Assembly: GCA_017506865.1 (NCBI GenBank)
Contig: JAFCMP010000069.1
Span: forward strand, 1 to 64,000
Direction: 5' to 3'
DNA: 64,000 nt
Source of the DNA: Tribonema minus
Lineage: Eukaryota; Sar; Xanthophyceae; Tribonematales; Tribonemataceae
Both the position numbers and the translations under genes were made by a program. Position 1 is the stretch's first letter; each line of letters opens with the position of its first letter. The notes beneath the pieces were generated by a model that made no database searches, was not told the DNA's origin, and saw nothing but the letters and a program-made list of their open reading frames with translations. Below, in pieces: positions 43,263 to 57,000 of the stretch.

Positions 43263-44338
43263 CGTGATAAAGTCGTGATAACCCCTGAAAAAATGCCCCT
43301 CTCAAAGTAGCACTCGACTACTCGAGTTCAAAGAGTAGAGTAATACTCGTACTCTAGTTACTCTACTCGTCCCGCCTGACAGTGTGAACGTGACACTGTT
43401 AGTCATGGCTCTGAAGCTTGAACTCATCTGCTTGACAATATCTGCTTAACTGCGACACCGGCAGGTTGTCAATGAGGTCCCCGGATCAGAGACTGTCTCG
43501 TCCCCGCAACAAACACGACTGCGTGTTGATTGATCAATGATCTTGATCGTTTAGACGGACCGGGTACTACCGTATTGCGCTCCGCGCGTACCTGATTCAT
43601 TAGGCTACATTTCAGGCTTAGCGCGCGCCCACATAGAACTCATCTTCATCATCATCTGTAGTGGCATGATAATCGTGCAAGGAAGAACGACTAGTAAGTC
43701 TTGTTGCTCACCTCTTGAATGAATTTTCTGAAGTCGAACAAGGCAGTCTCCGAGTGTTGACGCAGCGGCTGTGCTGACCGCGTGCTGCCGGTGCCCATTT
43801 GTTCACAGCGCGCATTCGCCTGCCTCGCGATGCAGTGCTCCATACCCGTCATGTGTATACTAAACACCCGATACTAAACACCCGCTTTTGAAAAGCGCAG
43901 CCGCTGCGCTGCGCAACAGTTGGCTGGTGATTGACCCAGAGACTTTGCTCGGGAGCCACTAAGAGCAGTTGCAGCTGCTGTTACTCTCTCGCACCCATCA
44001 TCACACACTGGTACACCGCTTCTTCGCCTTGCTGTCGCCTCGCTGACCTTGCTGCGGGATCTCCAATGTTGTCTGAAATAATAATGCATCGTCATTCGTT
44101 CGGTGCGGGCGGCGGCGGGCGCCGATCAGCAACGCCGAACAGCTGCTGTCCACTATCGGTGCAATAATAATTTGGATGACGGATGACGGATGACTGGACA
44201 AAACGATGACTGGACAAACCTGGACATGACAAACCTGGAACAACTGGGACCTGGACAACTACTGTAACAACTGCAACAACTGGTGCAAAACTGGTAATTT
44301 GGTTGGGGTGTGCAAGGTGCAATGGGTGATATTCAACG
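43263..44338. other. No gene recognised
   Basis: Opposed short frames only. At 44170-44290 the words CTGGACAA and GACTGGACA repeat (ATGACTGGACAAAACGATGA and similar), a small degenerate tandem. Confidence 0.4.
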
Positions 44339-44445
44339 TAGTACGGTAGTACGGTAGTACGGTAGTACGTATGGACTTGTATTTATAAAGGCCCAATTAC
44401 GGTAGTACTTATGATCTTGTATTTATAGCAGCCCCAAGGTGGGCT
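44339..44445 (-). mobile_element. Two ultra-short 3' ends of element 2 at GTAC repeats
   Basis: Four tandem ACGGTAGT units (44339-44365) lead directly into GTATGGACTTGTATTTATAA then AGGCCCAA (about 44366-44394). This is the complement of the last ~30 bases of element 2. ACGGTAGTAC then recurs and is followed by a second, related end (TTATGATCTTGTATTTATAG then CAGCCCCAAGG, about 44408-44440). They look like extremely 5'-truncated insertions of element 2 and a sister family next to each other. Confidence 0.7.
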
Positions 44446-45664
44446 TGATGCGTTGGATAAGATTGCAAAAAACTAAAATCGGACGGGCCCTTAGAGCCCT
44501 GCGTTGCAGGCTTGTAATAGACTCATGGGGGGCAGACACAGCGGCACCCAGTCTGAGCCACACCTATCGTAGCCGATGTCTCCATCTCTTGAGCGAAAAC
44601 GCCGGAGGACCGCGGTTATGCCTCTAGTATACATTTGGGCCAGAGGCGCCCGGTCCTCGATTCCTTGCCTAAGCACGCCGCTGACGTGCCTGGCCGAGGT
44701 TCTCTTTCTTGCGTGTTCAAGCAAACGATCTACAGTGTGCCCTGATGCTATCCGTATCCCCATGTTCCAATATCCCCTGCTGCTGCCCAAAGCCGTATCC
44801 TCACCACACGCGACTCCGCAGCTCCTGCTCACAGCCAGTATCTCCCATCCCCTTGCTGCCTGATGCACCCTCGCCACCATCAGCGCCACCGCGAGCGCTG
44901 CCGCACCTCTCGGTGCTAACGAGCACGGTAGTACAGTCTGTACGTCTGTGCGACGAGCAAGTTGTTATGGCGCCTAAGGATGTTTATTTATGATTAATTT
45001 ATTATTGATTATTGATATTGCTACCAATTAATATGCTACCATATTGCTACCGTAGTACCGGTAAGCACTGCTTGTCCTGATCGACAAGACATTATATATT
45101 TTTTTGATAACTTCGAGGAAGCTATTTGATGCGGAGTCCTTGGATGACAGTGATATGTTGGCAACAGGTTGAAAGAAATTATTGTGTGATTTGTGTTTTG
45201 GAGACACATAGACATTTTAGTGACTTCGAGTTGTTGTAATACTATATGCTTTGCTTTTGCTGCAGGCTTAGCCTGATCTGTTCAAGCGAATCGGATGACT
45301 TTACTACAAATTTGTTTGTCTTTTCAAAAAAGGTGATAAAATAAGGAGATTATTATTCATTTAATAAACAATAATTTAATAAATTGCCTGCATGCCTCTC
45401 AGAGGCTTTAAGTTAATGCTGATCAAGGTGCCGACAGACTACAGTAAATTACGTAATACTATTCCTAAGAGTTGAAATAAGAACTACCATTGGCAATTGT
45501 CCGACTCCGAGTCGGAGTCGCTCCTGGACCATGCCTATCATCGTGACGCCTCAAGGACCTGGTGCAGCAATGCCATGTGCATGCAATTATCTACTACAGT
45601 AACTGCTACTAGTAGTAGCTTCAACAGTTTGAGTGTGTTGACTGACCGTCCCGGTGACCTCACA
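44446..45664. other. No gene recognised
   Basis: Frames at 44439-44993 oppose each other without motifs. From 44990 the sequence is AT-rich (TTATTTATGATTAATTTATT) and non-coding. Confidence 0.4.
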
Positions 45665-45740
45665 ATAGCTTACTAAGTGCTTGGTTGCTTTTTGGGTTTC
45701 AGGGTCGCGGATGCCCCAGGGCCATTGGGCGGAGCGGATC
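45665..45740. repeat. Solo arm of the 42.4 kb inverted-repeat element
   Basis: ATAGCTTACTAAGTGCTTGG, TTGCTTTTTGGGTTTCAGGG and TCGCGGATG match the right arm at 42737-42785 with some mismatches, then GGGCGGAGCGGATC resumes the match after a short insertion (CCCCAGGGCCATT). Confidence 0.75.
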
Positions 45741-48102
45741 ACTGTGACTCACTGACAGGGTGAGATATCCCACAGGCAGGCCCTGGGCAGGGTTATGTTC
45801 AGCTTGTTAAACTTGGACTTGAACAATAACCTCAACTATAACTTTTGAAACTTCAGAATCTGCTGAATTTAATAGTATGTAGAACGGTAGTACAACTCCA
45901 AATTGGACTGAAGTTCAAAGTTTGTTAAGTACTACAGTAATACCTTAGTACGTCACTCAGTCTGGTGCTCTGAGGCAATGCTCATTTCGGAATCCTAGCG
46001 TTACGGTAGTACTTGAACACTGCTTCTTTATGAAATAATTAAATCAAATAATTTAATCTCGTACTTCTAATATCATATCATAAGTTAAACCTCCATATGA
46101 TGTTGAAATGCAGCAGCCTGCTGGTGAGGTTCAATTAGACTGTCTTCGCCAGTTTGAATTTTTACGTTCAACAAGTTCATGCTGGGAGTCACTTCCCGAT
46201 CTACTAGGTCCCATGTTTGTAGTTTAAATCTTATTTTGAAAGTCACCATGGCTGCAGCAGCTGAGCCATTCAGTCACTGGGTTTGGCAGTGCACATTATA
46301 TTGTGCATGATGATGCACGTCGTGGCACGCTTGAAAATCTTAATCCAACTGTCAGTGAGCAAGTTGTAGACGATCGCGGTGAGTTGTCAGCATGGTCATT
46401 GAATGATTTACCACGTAACAATAAACTCAGTCTCGCGAATTGCATACAGTAGAATATGTAGTATTACTTGGAAGTGAAAGTATATAATGACAAGAATGTA
46501 ATGAAAACAAATCAAAAGATTGTAATAATATCTCTGCTAAATTAAACTTTGATTTAGTCCCCGAGTACGAGTACCACCTGCAAGCTGATGCCAGCATTTC
46601 TGCTGCATCTTGCATCATATTAATGATTGTCACACCCTGCCACTGTGTGGCATGTGTCGTTGATTTTCATTGCATCGCTATGACGGACCGGGTCACAATA
46701 CAACATTTAATGATTTATATAACACTGGTACATACAAACTGTCAGCCACTGAGTACTGAGTGTACCCCTTTTTTCTGGACAGTCCAATAATAAAGTATCA
46801 CTAGCATTTTTCAATACAAGTGAGCACTTGGCACGTGACACTGTGCTGTAGTCAATCAGTGTACATTATTTATGTAGGCTCTCAGACTGGGGGACCCGGT
46901 TCAGTGCCAGAGCTCACTGAAAGGAAAGGCACACACTGGCAGTCTGACTCACTGTGTCACTACCAAACTGAGTGAATCTGGCACGACCTTTGAATGATTC
47001 GAGAGTCACTGTCCCAGATTGCAATGATTTTGAAGTCCGAGACTCTGGATCTGAGCCAGGCGCTGACACGCTGCCCCTGCAAGGGGGCCACTGGCACTGC
47101 AGGCTGGCAGCTGAGCGCTGACAGCTGTATGTTGTACACGCCATGTGCGCTGGCAACAACTCGTCAATGAGGGTTCAGTTCGACGACGTGTGGTACTACA
47201 AGAGCTGATAACGCAAACTTTGCTGGACCAGGTACCATCATGATAACGTCAGGCACTCAGTCTGCGTGGCACCAGCCGCATTAGCGCAACAAGCACAATG
47301 AGTCTTAGAGTGGCAGCCAATGCAGTGCCAAAACCGCTGGACCAGGTGCCGTGGCAAATGCGCCGTGATGCATTGTGTACGCGCCCACAGAAATCAGTAG
47401 CGCCGCTGTGCGATGCAAGCGACTCGGAGTCTTTCACTAAGTCTTCTTGCCATGTCTGACTCAGTGAGCATATGAAAGCTACAGGCAGCCGTCAGAGTAC
47501 TACTAGCGGTACGGTATTGCTGCAGTCCAGCCAGGTTTTCTTTGAGTCGCAAAGCACATTGCAATGTCATTCTCCATGCACGCTGTGATCCTCACAGTGC
47601 TCAAGCATATTTGGACACAACCCGACCTGCCATACTGCTGCAGTTGCTCCCGCACTGTGTGACACGCAAACCAGCGCGCTTGTTTGCAACCAACGTTGCG
47701 TTAGCTTAGCTGAACCAGCATTGATGCAGCGGTGACTGTTGATGCTCAACATTCAGTCTTGCTCACCTGCTCGATGAGCACCATGCAAGCCCTTAACGGT
47801 ACAGCACGATAATACCAGCAGGTGACTGACATGCCGCCGCCGACATGGCGACATGGATGTACTGCCGGTTTGAGCTGAGTCAGAGTCTGACGCAGCGACG
47901 GTGCCAAGTCAGCTGCAAAACTGCCAATACCCGGGCGCGCGGCAGTGCCCAGCCACTGGCAGCACGGCCAGTCAAGCAGGCGCAGCACTGCTCAGCTGGT
48001 GCCGCGCTGCTCGAGCTGTGCACTCAAGACTGCTGCTGCACAGCCTGAGGTGCACCGCCGTGCTGCCCGCTGGCAGCGCCGCATCACTGGCAGCCGCGCA
48101 GG
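45741..48102. other. Gene-poor, partly AT-rich stretch
   Basis: No gene recognised. Frames up to about 80 codons only, opposed on both strands. The first part (45.8-46.9 kb) is AT-rich; GC rises towards the CS-domain gene. Confidence 0.45.
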
Positions 48103-50557
48103 TCAGCCAATGTCGACCTCCGTGCGCTCCAACTTCAACTGCTTGACGCGCGCGCGGAACCCTTCCATGGCCTCGTCCCAGACTTTCTGACTGGCGCTTG
48201 CGCCCTTCGCATCGCGCCCCTCAATGGCCGCCATGTCTATGGTCGGGCCCCCCTTCACGGCGCCCTTCCACCACAGCGCCGCGCCGGCAATGGGGCTGTG
48301 CTTGCGGAGCGTCACCGTTATGGCGCGCGCTGGAGAACGTTCTGAGGACTGATCTGCTGTGGACACATCAGATTCCACCGCTGATTCTGGGGCTGGCCGT
48401 GCAGGCAGCCCCAGATCCTGGAGGACCCAGTCCACTGACTCCGGATCGTCCGGATCCAGCGCCACGGGATACGTGAGATCGCCTTCCAGCAGGATGGCGC
48501 CCTTGGCTGAGACCTGTGATGACAGAGTAACGGCAGAGGAACGGTCAGCGTCGAAGACGGCAATGACGTCGAGTTATTACGAGAGCTCGGCACGGTGCCG
48601 GCGAGGGTTTGTACACAGTAAGCCGATGTATTCAGGACAGAACAGTTTTCATGCCGTGCAACCGTCGGGGAGCGAGAATGGGCGTCAAAGATCACACTAG
48701 CAGTACATATTTTCTGGGAGGCGTTGATATGCAACTTTTCGATAGAGCTGGATGGAGCTATCGTACTGTAGCGCACAGCCGCGGGCAAGTACTGTCATTA
48801 TTGCACGCTGAGCAATGCGCAGCAGCGCACGTTGCGAAGGCCGGAGGACACCACTGTGACAGCATACAGCTGATGAAACGTGCCAGCGCATGGCTGCCAG
48901 AGCCAGAGCAAGGGGGTTGATGCAGGTCACAGCCTGAGGCGTCAGTCATGCCAGGTCAACACCGCCACCGTGTGACGTCAGAAAAGGGTGTTGCTGAAGC
49001 GGTTTGCGGGGCTGCACCTTTCCCAGTGGTAAAGTTACCATTGGGCATGGTCTGCTTTGTAGGACAAGTTGTCAAGTGCCATCACTGCCCCAGTGTAGAC
49101 AACACTAATGCGGCCTGGCTCTTGCCTTTCATCAAAGCTGTAACAATTGCTCCCTGATGCTCCTTGATGCTCCAACGTTCTGGTACAACATGAACCACGT
49201 TCTGCTCTTAAGGTCAGTGAAGTGATGCATTGTGTTTGAGTTGAATTTCCACAACTCTCTGAAGAGCGGGCCATAATACATTTGAGAAGTAGTGTCACCT
49301 TCAAGTGGTGGCCGAGGGGTGCTTGCGCAGCTAATGTTGGCGCGGAAGCGTCGCTAGTAACCTTCACCTCCACCTGCACAGCAAGTCAGCGATGCAGTAG
49401 AAGAGATATGAGCTGTCTCATGCTTGATCAGCCCTCATTAGGTCAAATCAGCAATTGATGCTGAGATACTGAATGATTGGGGCAGGCAATGCGTTGACGA
49501 CAAAAGCAAAGCACTGCACCGCGAATGTGTATGCTAATGTGGCATTCACCAGAGGATCAGTGCAGGATCAGCAATGTGCTGCGCACATAGTGAGTACCAT
49601 GGGAGATGGCGCAGGCGACGGCTGTCCACAGTAGTACAGACTAACGTACATGCAAGCGCGGCCTGATGATGTGTGACAAAACCGGCTTGTGGCTGAGTGC
49701 AGACGGGTGTGCACCTGGACTTGGCAACGGCTCAGCAAGCATGGATTTTGGAAAACACCATTATATCTCATGCTGCTTTTGTGCCACATGGCGATCACAA
49801 TTGTAGTTCTGAATGACGGTCTTCCAACTTGCAAATGCACCGGTGACTTGCGCCTTTGTGTGCGCCTGAAGCTTGTGGGGGGGTGAAGAAAGGAGGTCTG
49901 CATGCTTACACCGTGCAAAAGACTCTCTGTGCATGGTGTGAACAGTGGGCAGTGGCCTCCAAAACTCAGCGACGTCCAGGGTGAGGGTCGGCGTGCAGCG
50001 ACTTTTTCAACACCATACATGCTGCAGCCTGATACACTCAAAGTGCAACAGAACGTACCTCACTGGCGCGTGTGCCAGGCGGCGCCACAACTGTTATCGC
50101 CACGTCCCCCCTGCTCTGGCTCCAGAAGTAGGTGTACGCCCCGCAGTCATCCTGCACAGCGGCTCCATTCCTGGTAAGAGTCAGCAGCCTCGCTGGCTTG
50201 TCCGTCAGCGCTGCTCTTTTGCTGTCGTCCGCTCCCGGCGTTCCAGCTGATGAAGATGGCGCTTTGGCTGCTTGCGGCGCTGCGGCTGCTTCACTGGCTG
50301 CAAGGCGCTCCTCCTCAGGTGCGTCGCCCCCCCCCCAAGTGACGGATGTTGGGTTATCGAAGGCGGTCACCACGGGCTTGCTGCCTGCAACGCGCCATTT
50401 GACATGCAACATGAGCTGCAGATCGTGCATGCTGAAACTTAAAGTATCGATTCCGAACATCATGGTGGGAAGATCATCGTTGTAGCTCACCTCCTTCCTC
50501 GTCTTCTGAGTCACTCATGTCGGCCGCCATCTTGTCCCATTTGCTGTAGTCCACCAT
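48103..50557 (-). CDS. CS/NudC-domain protein (p23-like fold)
   Basis: Four exons on the minus strand: 50557-50491 (MVDYSKWDKMAADMSDSEDE), 50384-50059, 49373-49299 and 48513-48103, in phases 1, 0 and 0 with GTGAGC, GTACGT and GTGACA donors; 292 residues. After a disordered Ala/Glu/Ser linker, the CS domain reads YTYFWSQSRGDVAITVVAPP, then VEVKVTSDASAP...GHHLK, VSAKGAILLEGDLTYPVALD and ESVDWVLQDL. RAITVTLRKHSP and LWWKGAVKGGPTID follow, as in the CS domain and WW-(K)G..ID segment of NudC-family proteins, which act as Hsp90-linked co-chaperones and in dynein function. A Ser/Pro-rich insert splits the last strand. The C-terminus is a basic helix (FRARVKQLKLERTEVDIG). An N-terminal DYSKWDK start is familiar from NudC/CS proteins. 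Exact orthology is not assignable. Confidence 0.85.
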
Positions 50558-51066
50558 ACTCTGCAGAAGGCGCTGCCTGCTGCATGACTTCAAAATAAAC
50601 ACTGATTTCTCTTTTCCACAAACGCCTATTTACAACCTCCCAACGGCTAGGTGTATTGCCACTTTTTGTATTGCAAAAAAAAAAAATTGCAATTTGCAGC
50701 TGATGGCACGTATGGAGATTCATAGACTCGCCACGCTCTAGTGGCAGCCAGGTGGCAGCAGCATCTGGAAGGTAGGAGCGCGTCGGCTCGATGAACGCAA
50801 TCACAGCCAGCGCGGGTGTTCTGCTCGGGCGGCGCCAGCCTGCCAGAAATGTTTTCACGTAGCACTGATGCATGCTCAACTCAGCACAGACAATTCGTTA
50901 TATGCTCCACTAAAAGCTGTTTGCACCAAAGTCACCCAGTCTCGGCTTCTTCGCTAGATTGTTGAGGTTACGTTTTCAAAATTTGCGAACACAGCTTGGG
51001 CTTGTTGCATTTGGAACCATGTTCGATGCCTGATGGCACCTGATTGTTCTGCTGGCTGATGCAGGC
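50558..51066. promoter_or_regulatory. Divergent promoter region between the CS-domain and TBC genes
   Basis: The start codons of two well-supported genes on opposite strands are 509 bases apart, so this interval must hold both promoters and 5' leaders unless unseen 5' exons exist. It contains a 12-base A-run (about 50677-50688, AAAAAAAAAAAATTGC). No TATA box is obvious on either side. Confidence 0.5.
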
Positions 51067-54000
51067 ATGGCTGAAGAAGAGGAGCTGCGAGAGCAGCAGG
51101 CCCTGGACACCAGAGCAGCAGCAGCAAACCTCGAATCGATACCAGAAGCGAAAGCAGCACATCTTGTCGCAGCGTGTGTTGCAGTCGTGCAAGGCGTCGC
51201 TGACAGCGGAACCGAACCAGATGGGCGGGAAAGCAGCGGCAACAGCGTCACTGCTAGTGCGCAGGGGGCAGTGGCGGACAATACTGGCGCAGCGGCAGCT
51301 GACCAGCCGCGAGCCGCGCCAGCAGCTGACGCATCGCATCTCCCCGAAGGCGGCAGCGCTCTCACCGCAGCAGCAGCTGCAGCCCTGCACCAGCAACCCA
51401 CGGCACTTGCTCCCGCTATAAACCCACGCGATGCCGGAGTGCACGACCGCTCCCACGGCTGCGTGGACGCAGGCACCGCGCCGCTGAGGGCCGCGCCCTC
51501 CGAGGATGAGCTCTTCCGCGGCGTCTGGAGGCTCGACTCCGCGAGCCAGAGCGCGGGGCGCCTGCTGTCGGAGGAGCTGCACGAGCTGGGCGCCGACGCG
51601 GGGCGCGCCGTCGGCTCAGATGCGGCAGCGCTCAGTAGATACGGCGGCGCCAGCGGCTGCGTCGTCGTCACGCCGATCGGCCACGGCGGCTTCGTCGCCA
51701 CGCTCGGCGGCGCCGCCGCTGCAGCTGACGCGCGAGCAGTAGCGCTCGGCGACAGCGGCGGCGCGCCATACGGAGCCGCGCGCGCCGTCATCATGGACGA
51801 AGCGCCTGCCGGCGCAGATGACGAGGGCTGGGTGTTCATCTCGACGCGGGGAATTGTGTCGCCGCTGGGGCAGTCCTCGGGGGCAACGGCGTTCGAAGCG
51901 TCGCAGCGGCTGACGTGGCAGGCGTCGGAGGGGGGGGGGGCGCTGGGGTCGGGGGGGGGCGGGGCGGCGCCGATGCTGGGGGCGGCGGGCGCGGAGCGCG
52001 CGTTTTCGAAGACGGACCGCTACGGCATCTTCGTCACCAGCGAGAGGGCGGCGTCGCCGCGCGTGGTGCGTACGCTGAGCACTGCTTTGTCTGGTGTCTT
52101 GTTGTACTGCTGTATGGCCACTAACATGCCAACAGCGCCGGCAGCAGCAGCACCGCCCAGAAGCTAATGGCAGCGCTGGCAACTCTGCAAGGTCATGTGG
52201 TCGTGCGCAGGATGCTGCGACGCAGGCCGCGCACCAGCGCATGTACGGCGTTATACCGCAGGCAGCGTGATGTAGTGGCGGTTGTGTGGTGTCAGTGCGG
52301 ACGTTTCTGGCCACATGAATTGTGCTCTGTGTGCTGGGGGGGAGGGGGGGTTCTCGGTTTCACCTGTCAGTAGAGGCGTTGCGGCGAGGGACGATGCTCA
52401 ACGGTACATGGTGCTGCAGCTGCTCTACCGAGGCTGACCATGGCACACGGTGCTGACATTTTTCTACCTTCGGGTACAAAAAGGGTCGCTGGCATTTATG
52501 ACAAGTGTTGGATGCCAGAGCGGCCATGGATGTTGCAATCAAGTTGCTTCGCGACCACCGGGCTGACCTTCAGTAGGAGACTTGAGCCAGTCTGACTAAC
52601 ACTTTGCAGTTGTTCCTGCATTGTATAGTTGAAATCTGCATAGTTGAAATCTGCTGTTGACTTCCCTTGATATTATTGCCGATCATGGTTCCCTGGACTG
52701 CTTGATGGCACGGCTGCAGGGCGAATCTGAAGTATTACTGTCTTCAAGCTACGGGAAAGTCGACAAGAAGGGGAGGCACATGCCCACTCAGTCAACTGCT
52801 GAGTATGCATGGTGCATATGCGCGCAAACCTCTGCTCTAGGCCATTTTTCAGCAGCGTATTGCGATGGCGCCACCACCCTATTCACCATTTGCAGGGAAC
52901 CTGAGCGAAATTGGCCATTGCAAGTTCACCGTACGGGTGCGCAAATGGCACTCCCCCGCAAGGCACCATAGCGGCTGCTATGTGTTAAATGGCCGCAGTC
53001 ACTCGTTGTTGCTGACAGGGTTGATAGATACAGCGTACGCCGTATCAACCGTATGTACCGCATGAGCGTATACTTCAAGTATATGAGTCCCGCCAGGACG
53101 ATTATAGGGACCGCTGCTTGCAGCAGGCACAAGCACCGTATGTATTGGCTTCTCAGGGCTGTATACATACATCACTAACGTACACACGAAGACATGCTTC
53201 TAGATCTGACTGTGTACGTCAACCCCCTGCTTGCTGATCGTTGCTGCAGGGGGCCCCTGCGCAGGCAGTCAAGGCCAAGGACGACGAGAGGTCGCACAAG
53301 TGGCTGACGATGCGGGAGCACTGGGACGCGCTGGTGGGGAAGAAGGGCGGCGAGAAGCTGCTTAAAAAGAGGGCGCGGAAGGGGATTCCGGACACCGTCA
53401 GGGGGGAGATGTGGCAGGTGAAACCGCCCACTTTGCTTGGGTTGTGGAGAAGTATAGTTTTACGTGCATGTGTGCATGTATATTTCCAAGTACGTGGTGT
53501 GGCATCTGCTATAGTATGCAATCAACAAAGTGCATGCGTGTGGCTTTGTATGCGCATGCCCTGCAGACCCGCACGCTAAAAGTGGTCGCGTGCGTAGCTG
53601 TTTCTGTAGCCGGCGTGTGCGTCCGTGTGCCTATGTGTGTGCTCGCAAGTGCCGCTTCCATGCGCAGTGAAGGTACAGACTAGCGCCAGTGTTTTGTCCA
53701 CGGAGCTCTGTTATTGGTGTCATTTTAAAGTGACCAAGTGCATGACAAGAGCGCTTTACCTATGACCACTGCAAACCATTGAGCGCATAGACCAATGCAA
53801 TCATGATGCGGCCTCAGAATGCATTCCAGCAGGCCTCAGGGCCTAAACGCGCATGTACAGATATATTCACACACTGACATCTAACCCTAACCCTAACCCT
53901 AAGGCGTGTCACCACCAGCCTTCACCCGGCTAGGGCCCGTTGTGGCACTGTCACCTGCGCCATGTGGCTCTGAACTGACAACGTGCCGACTGCCCATGTG

Positions 54001-57000
54001 GCTCTGAACTGACAATGTCCCGTCTGCGCTTGCATGTCCCTAACGCCGGATATGCTCTCTCACAGCTGCTGTGCGGCAGCAAGACGCTCATGGCATGTTA
54101 CACGCACGCTGACAGAGGGGTGTAGGACCCCATGCAGCACTGTCAGTCGTGCCATGTGGCTTTTAAATGATCACGTCCCGTCTGCGCTTGCGTGTCCCTG
54201 ACGCTGGACGTGCTCTCTCTAAGCATGTACAGACCACACTTAGAGGAGTGTCACCACCAGAACTAAAGCCAACTAGACCCTCATGCAGCACTGTCACTCG
54301 CGCCATGTGGCTCTGAAGTGACATGCCAACTGCGTGCTTGCCACCAATGCCCTCTCTCGCAGCTGCTGTCCTGCATGTTACACGCACGCTGACAGAGGCG
54401 TGTCACAACCAGAAGTACAGCAGCCGGCTAGACCCTCCTTGCTGCACTGTGTGACGCGCCATGTCGCCACGAACTGACATGCCATCTGCGCTTGCGTGTC
54501 CCCAATGTTGTACGCTCTCTCGCGTCGCTCAGCTGCTGTGCGGCAGCAAGACGCTCATGGCCGCGCACCCCGGCGTGTACGACGCGCTGGTGGCGTCGCA
54601 CGTACAGGTCGACGGGCCCATCGAGGAGGACATCCCACGAACCATGTGCGTCACTTTTTGAAGTTCATCTTTGGTACTTCAAGAAGTATTTCATCACTTC
54701 TTTCCAATTTTTTTAAGGAGGACATCCCGCGAACCATGTGCGTCGCTTTTTGAAGTTTATCTTTGTTGTTTCATTTCTTTTTCCCATCAAGCAAGACAGT
54801 CCGCGCACCATGTACGTCACGTTTTGAAGACTATCTTTGTTATTTCATTACATTTTTCCAATCAAGGAAGACACTTCCGTGCACCATGTGCGTCAATGTT
54901 TGTTACCGACTATCTTTGTTGTTGAGATTTTCCAGCAAGAAATTTGTGCGTCTCCTTTCAAATTTTCAGCGCGCAGCAAGAGACCAGTAATATGGTCGAC
55001 TCTGCTCTCAGGTCGTCGTGTGCGCAAATCTGCCTACTGCCAGCGTCATCATCCGACTATAGCCACTCTGCATTCAGCAATTCGTAGCGCAGTCTTGCAG
55101 TGCCGCTGCCTTGCCATAGCGCAACTGAGGGCGGTGACGCCCCGCAGTCATGGGGCAGTGCTCAGTTGCAGTGCTGAGTTGAAGTAGACAAGTGTCGCCA
55201 TGCCAGTGTCTGTGCTAGAAGCCGTGCGCATGTAACGTGACGCTGGTGCTGTACTGCGCGTGTACTTCGCGTGTACATCTGTACGCCGCTTCTTCCCCAT
55301 GGCTGCCTGAGGCAACGTGGTGTGGGCTGTTGCCCACTAGCTTGTAGTTGTTCACTGTCAGAGGTAGTAGACAGCAGGGTGACCAAAGCAAACAGGAGAC
55401 CAACACTGTCCGTGCGCTGCTAGAATTGTATGTATTGCAGTCCGGCCACCAGCAAGTGTAAATTCCGTAACCTTCAGCGTGTAACGGCGATGAGACGACC
55501 ATGTAGCCGCCATCGTGCTCCACATGACCATTTCATGGAACCCTGCTTCTGTCGCACTGCGTGCCCGCAGGTTCGATCATGAGATGTTCTGCAACCACAG
55601 CCACTTTGAGGGGCACGGCAAACTGCGCCGCGTGTTGCTGGCCTTTGGCCGGCGCGACAGAGAGGTGCAGTACTGCCAGGCAAGTGATACATATATTCAG
55701 TCTACTTTAGACTTCACCCGAGTGCCTCGTGCTTGCCACCTGGCTTTGCGTAGGCGGCACAACGTTGCCTGGCATGAATATGCACACAATAGGTAAACTT
55801 CATGTAGAAGCACTGAAAGTACAATCAGCATATCAGCGCTCTGCAGCTTCGTGGCGCTGGTCAGTGGGGCAGGACCGCAGGGAGACAGATATTGTAGCAG
55901 CAGCCCATCAGCAGAAAAGTTGCTTGCGGCAGCGGCATCAAATAGTGTGTTGTGAATCGTGCTGTGGCTCAGTTAAGGACCCGGGGGGTGCTTTTTGAAC
56001 GAGTGACCCCAGCAGCAACTGCAGTTACTGTTCCCCTTGGTACTCAGGTACATTTGTGTACCTCCTCGTGTACAGTAGGTAGTTTCTCTTGTTCGGTTGT
56101 GCACGTCGTATTCAGCTGGGAGTGCTGATACTGGTCACTGCTGCTCCTTGTTGGCGTGCTGCTGCAGGGCATCAACTACATTGCAGCTCTGTTTCTGCTG
56201 TACATGACCGAAGAGGAAGCCTTCTGGCTGCTGGTGAGCTGAGCTGTGCCATTAAAAAACACACTTTTATTGAGCGCCTTGTGGGGTTTTTATCATATGT
56301 AGCATGCTGTCATGTTTGTTGCTGGTTCAGTGAACCCACCATGCCTCGTAGGTCTGTTGCACGCTCCTACTTCGCGTCCAGTCATTTGGAGTCTCTGATT
56401 AATCTTGCAGTGGAACAATGCTCATTCGGTCAGCACTCAACGCAGGCAGATCACATCGCAGCTCCACATGGAACACTGCTCGTTCGGTCACCACTCAACG
56501 CAGGCAGATCACATCGCAGACGGTACGCGACGTGCGGCGAGTGTCTGTGCCGCCGGTGATTATTGCTGATTTGCTTTTTACAGAGTTTGGGGGATGCCTT
56601 TACTGTAGCTGATGTTCAACATGGCGGTACTGTCTTGGAAGCGCAGACTTTACACGTAGGTACCGGCACTGCTCAAGAATAGCGCATGTAACGGTATTGG
56701 CGCGCGCCTAGTTTGTTGTGGACGTCTGCTTCGGCTGGCATGCCTGTGTCAGTGCTCAGTACGTCAGCGCTCACCTCTGTGGTGTAGTGCTGATGCAAGC
56801 ATGCAGATCTAATTATCGCATAAGCTCGTAAACTCACACCAGCTTGGTTACATGCTGAAGGTCAATTGCGTGGAGTCGTGAGCGACGTGCCTCGAGGACG
56901 TCCAAGGCTGCGTGTGCCGCACAACACGATCGCGACGAAGCGCAGCAGAAAGACGAGGCCGGTCATCAGCAGCTGGTGGAAGGGCAGCAGCCCGAGAAGG

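Noticed and set aside
53881..53905. Chromosome end or telomere
   Set aside because: Only 3.5 units, inside an intron with exons of the same gene on both sides.
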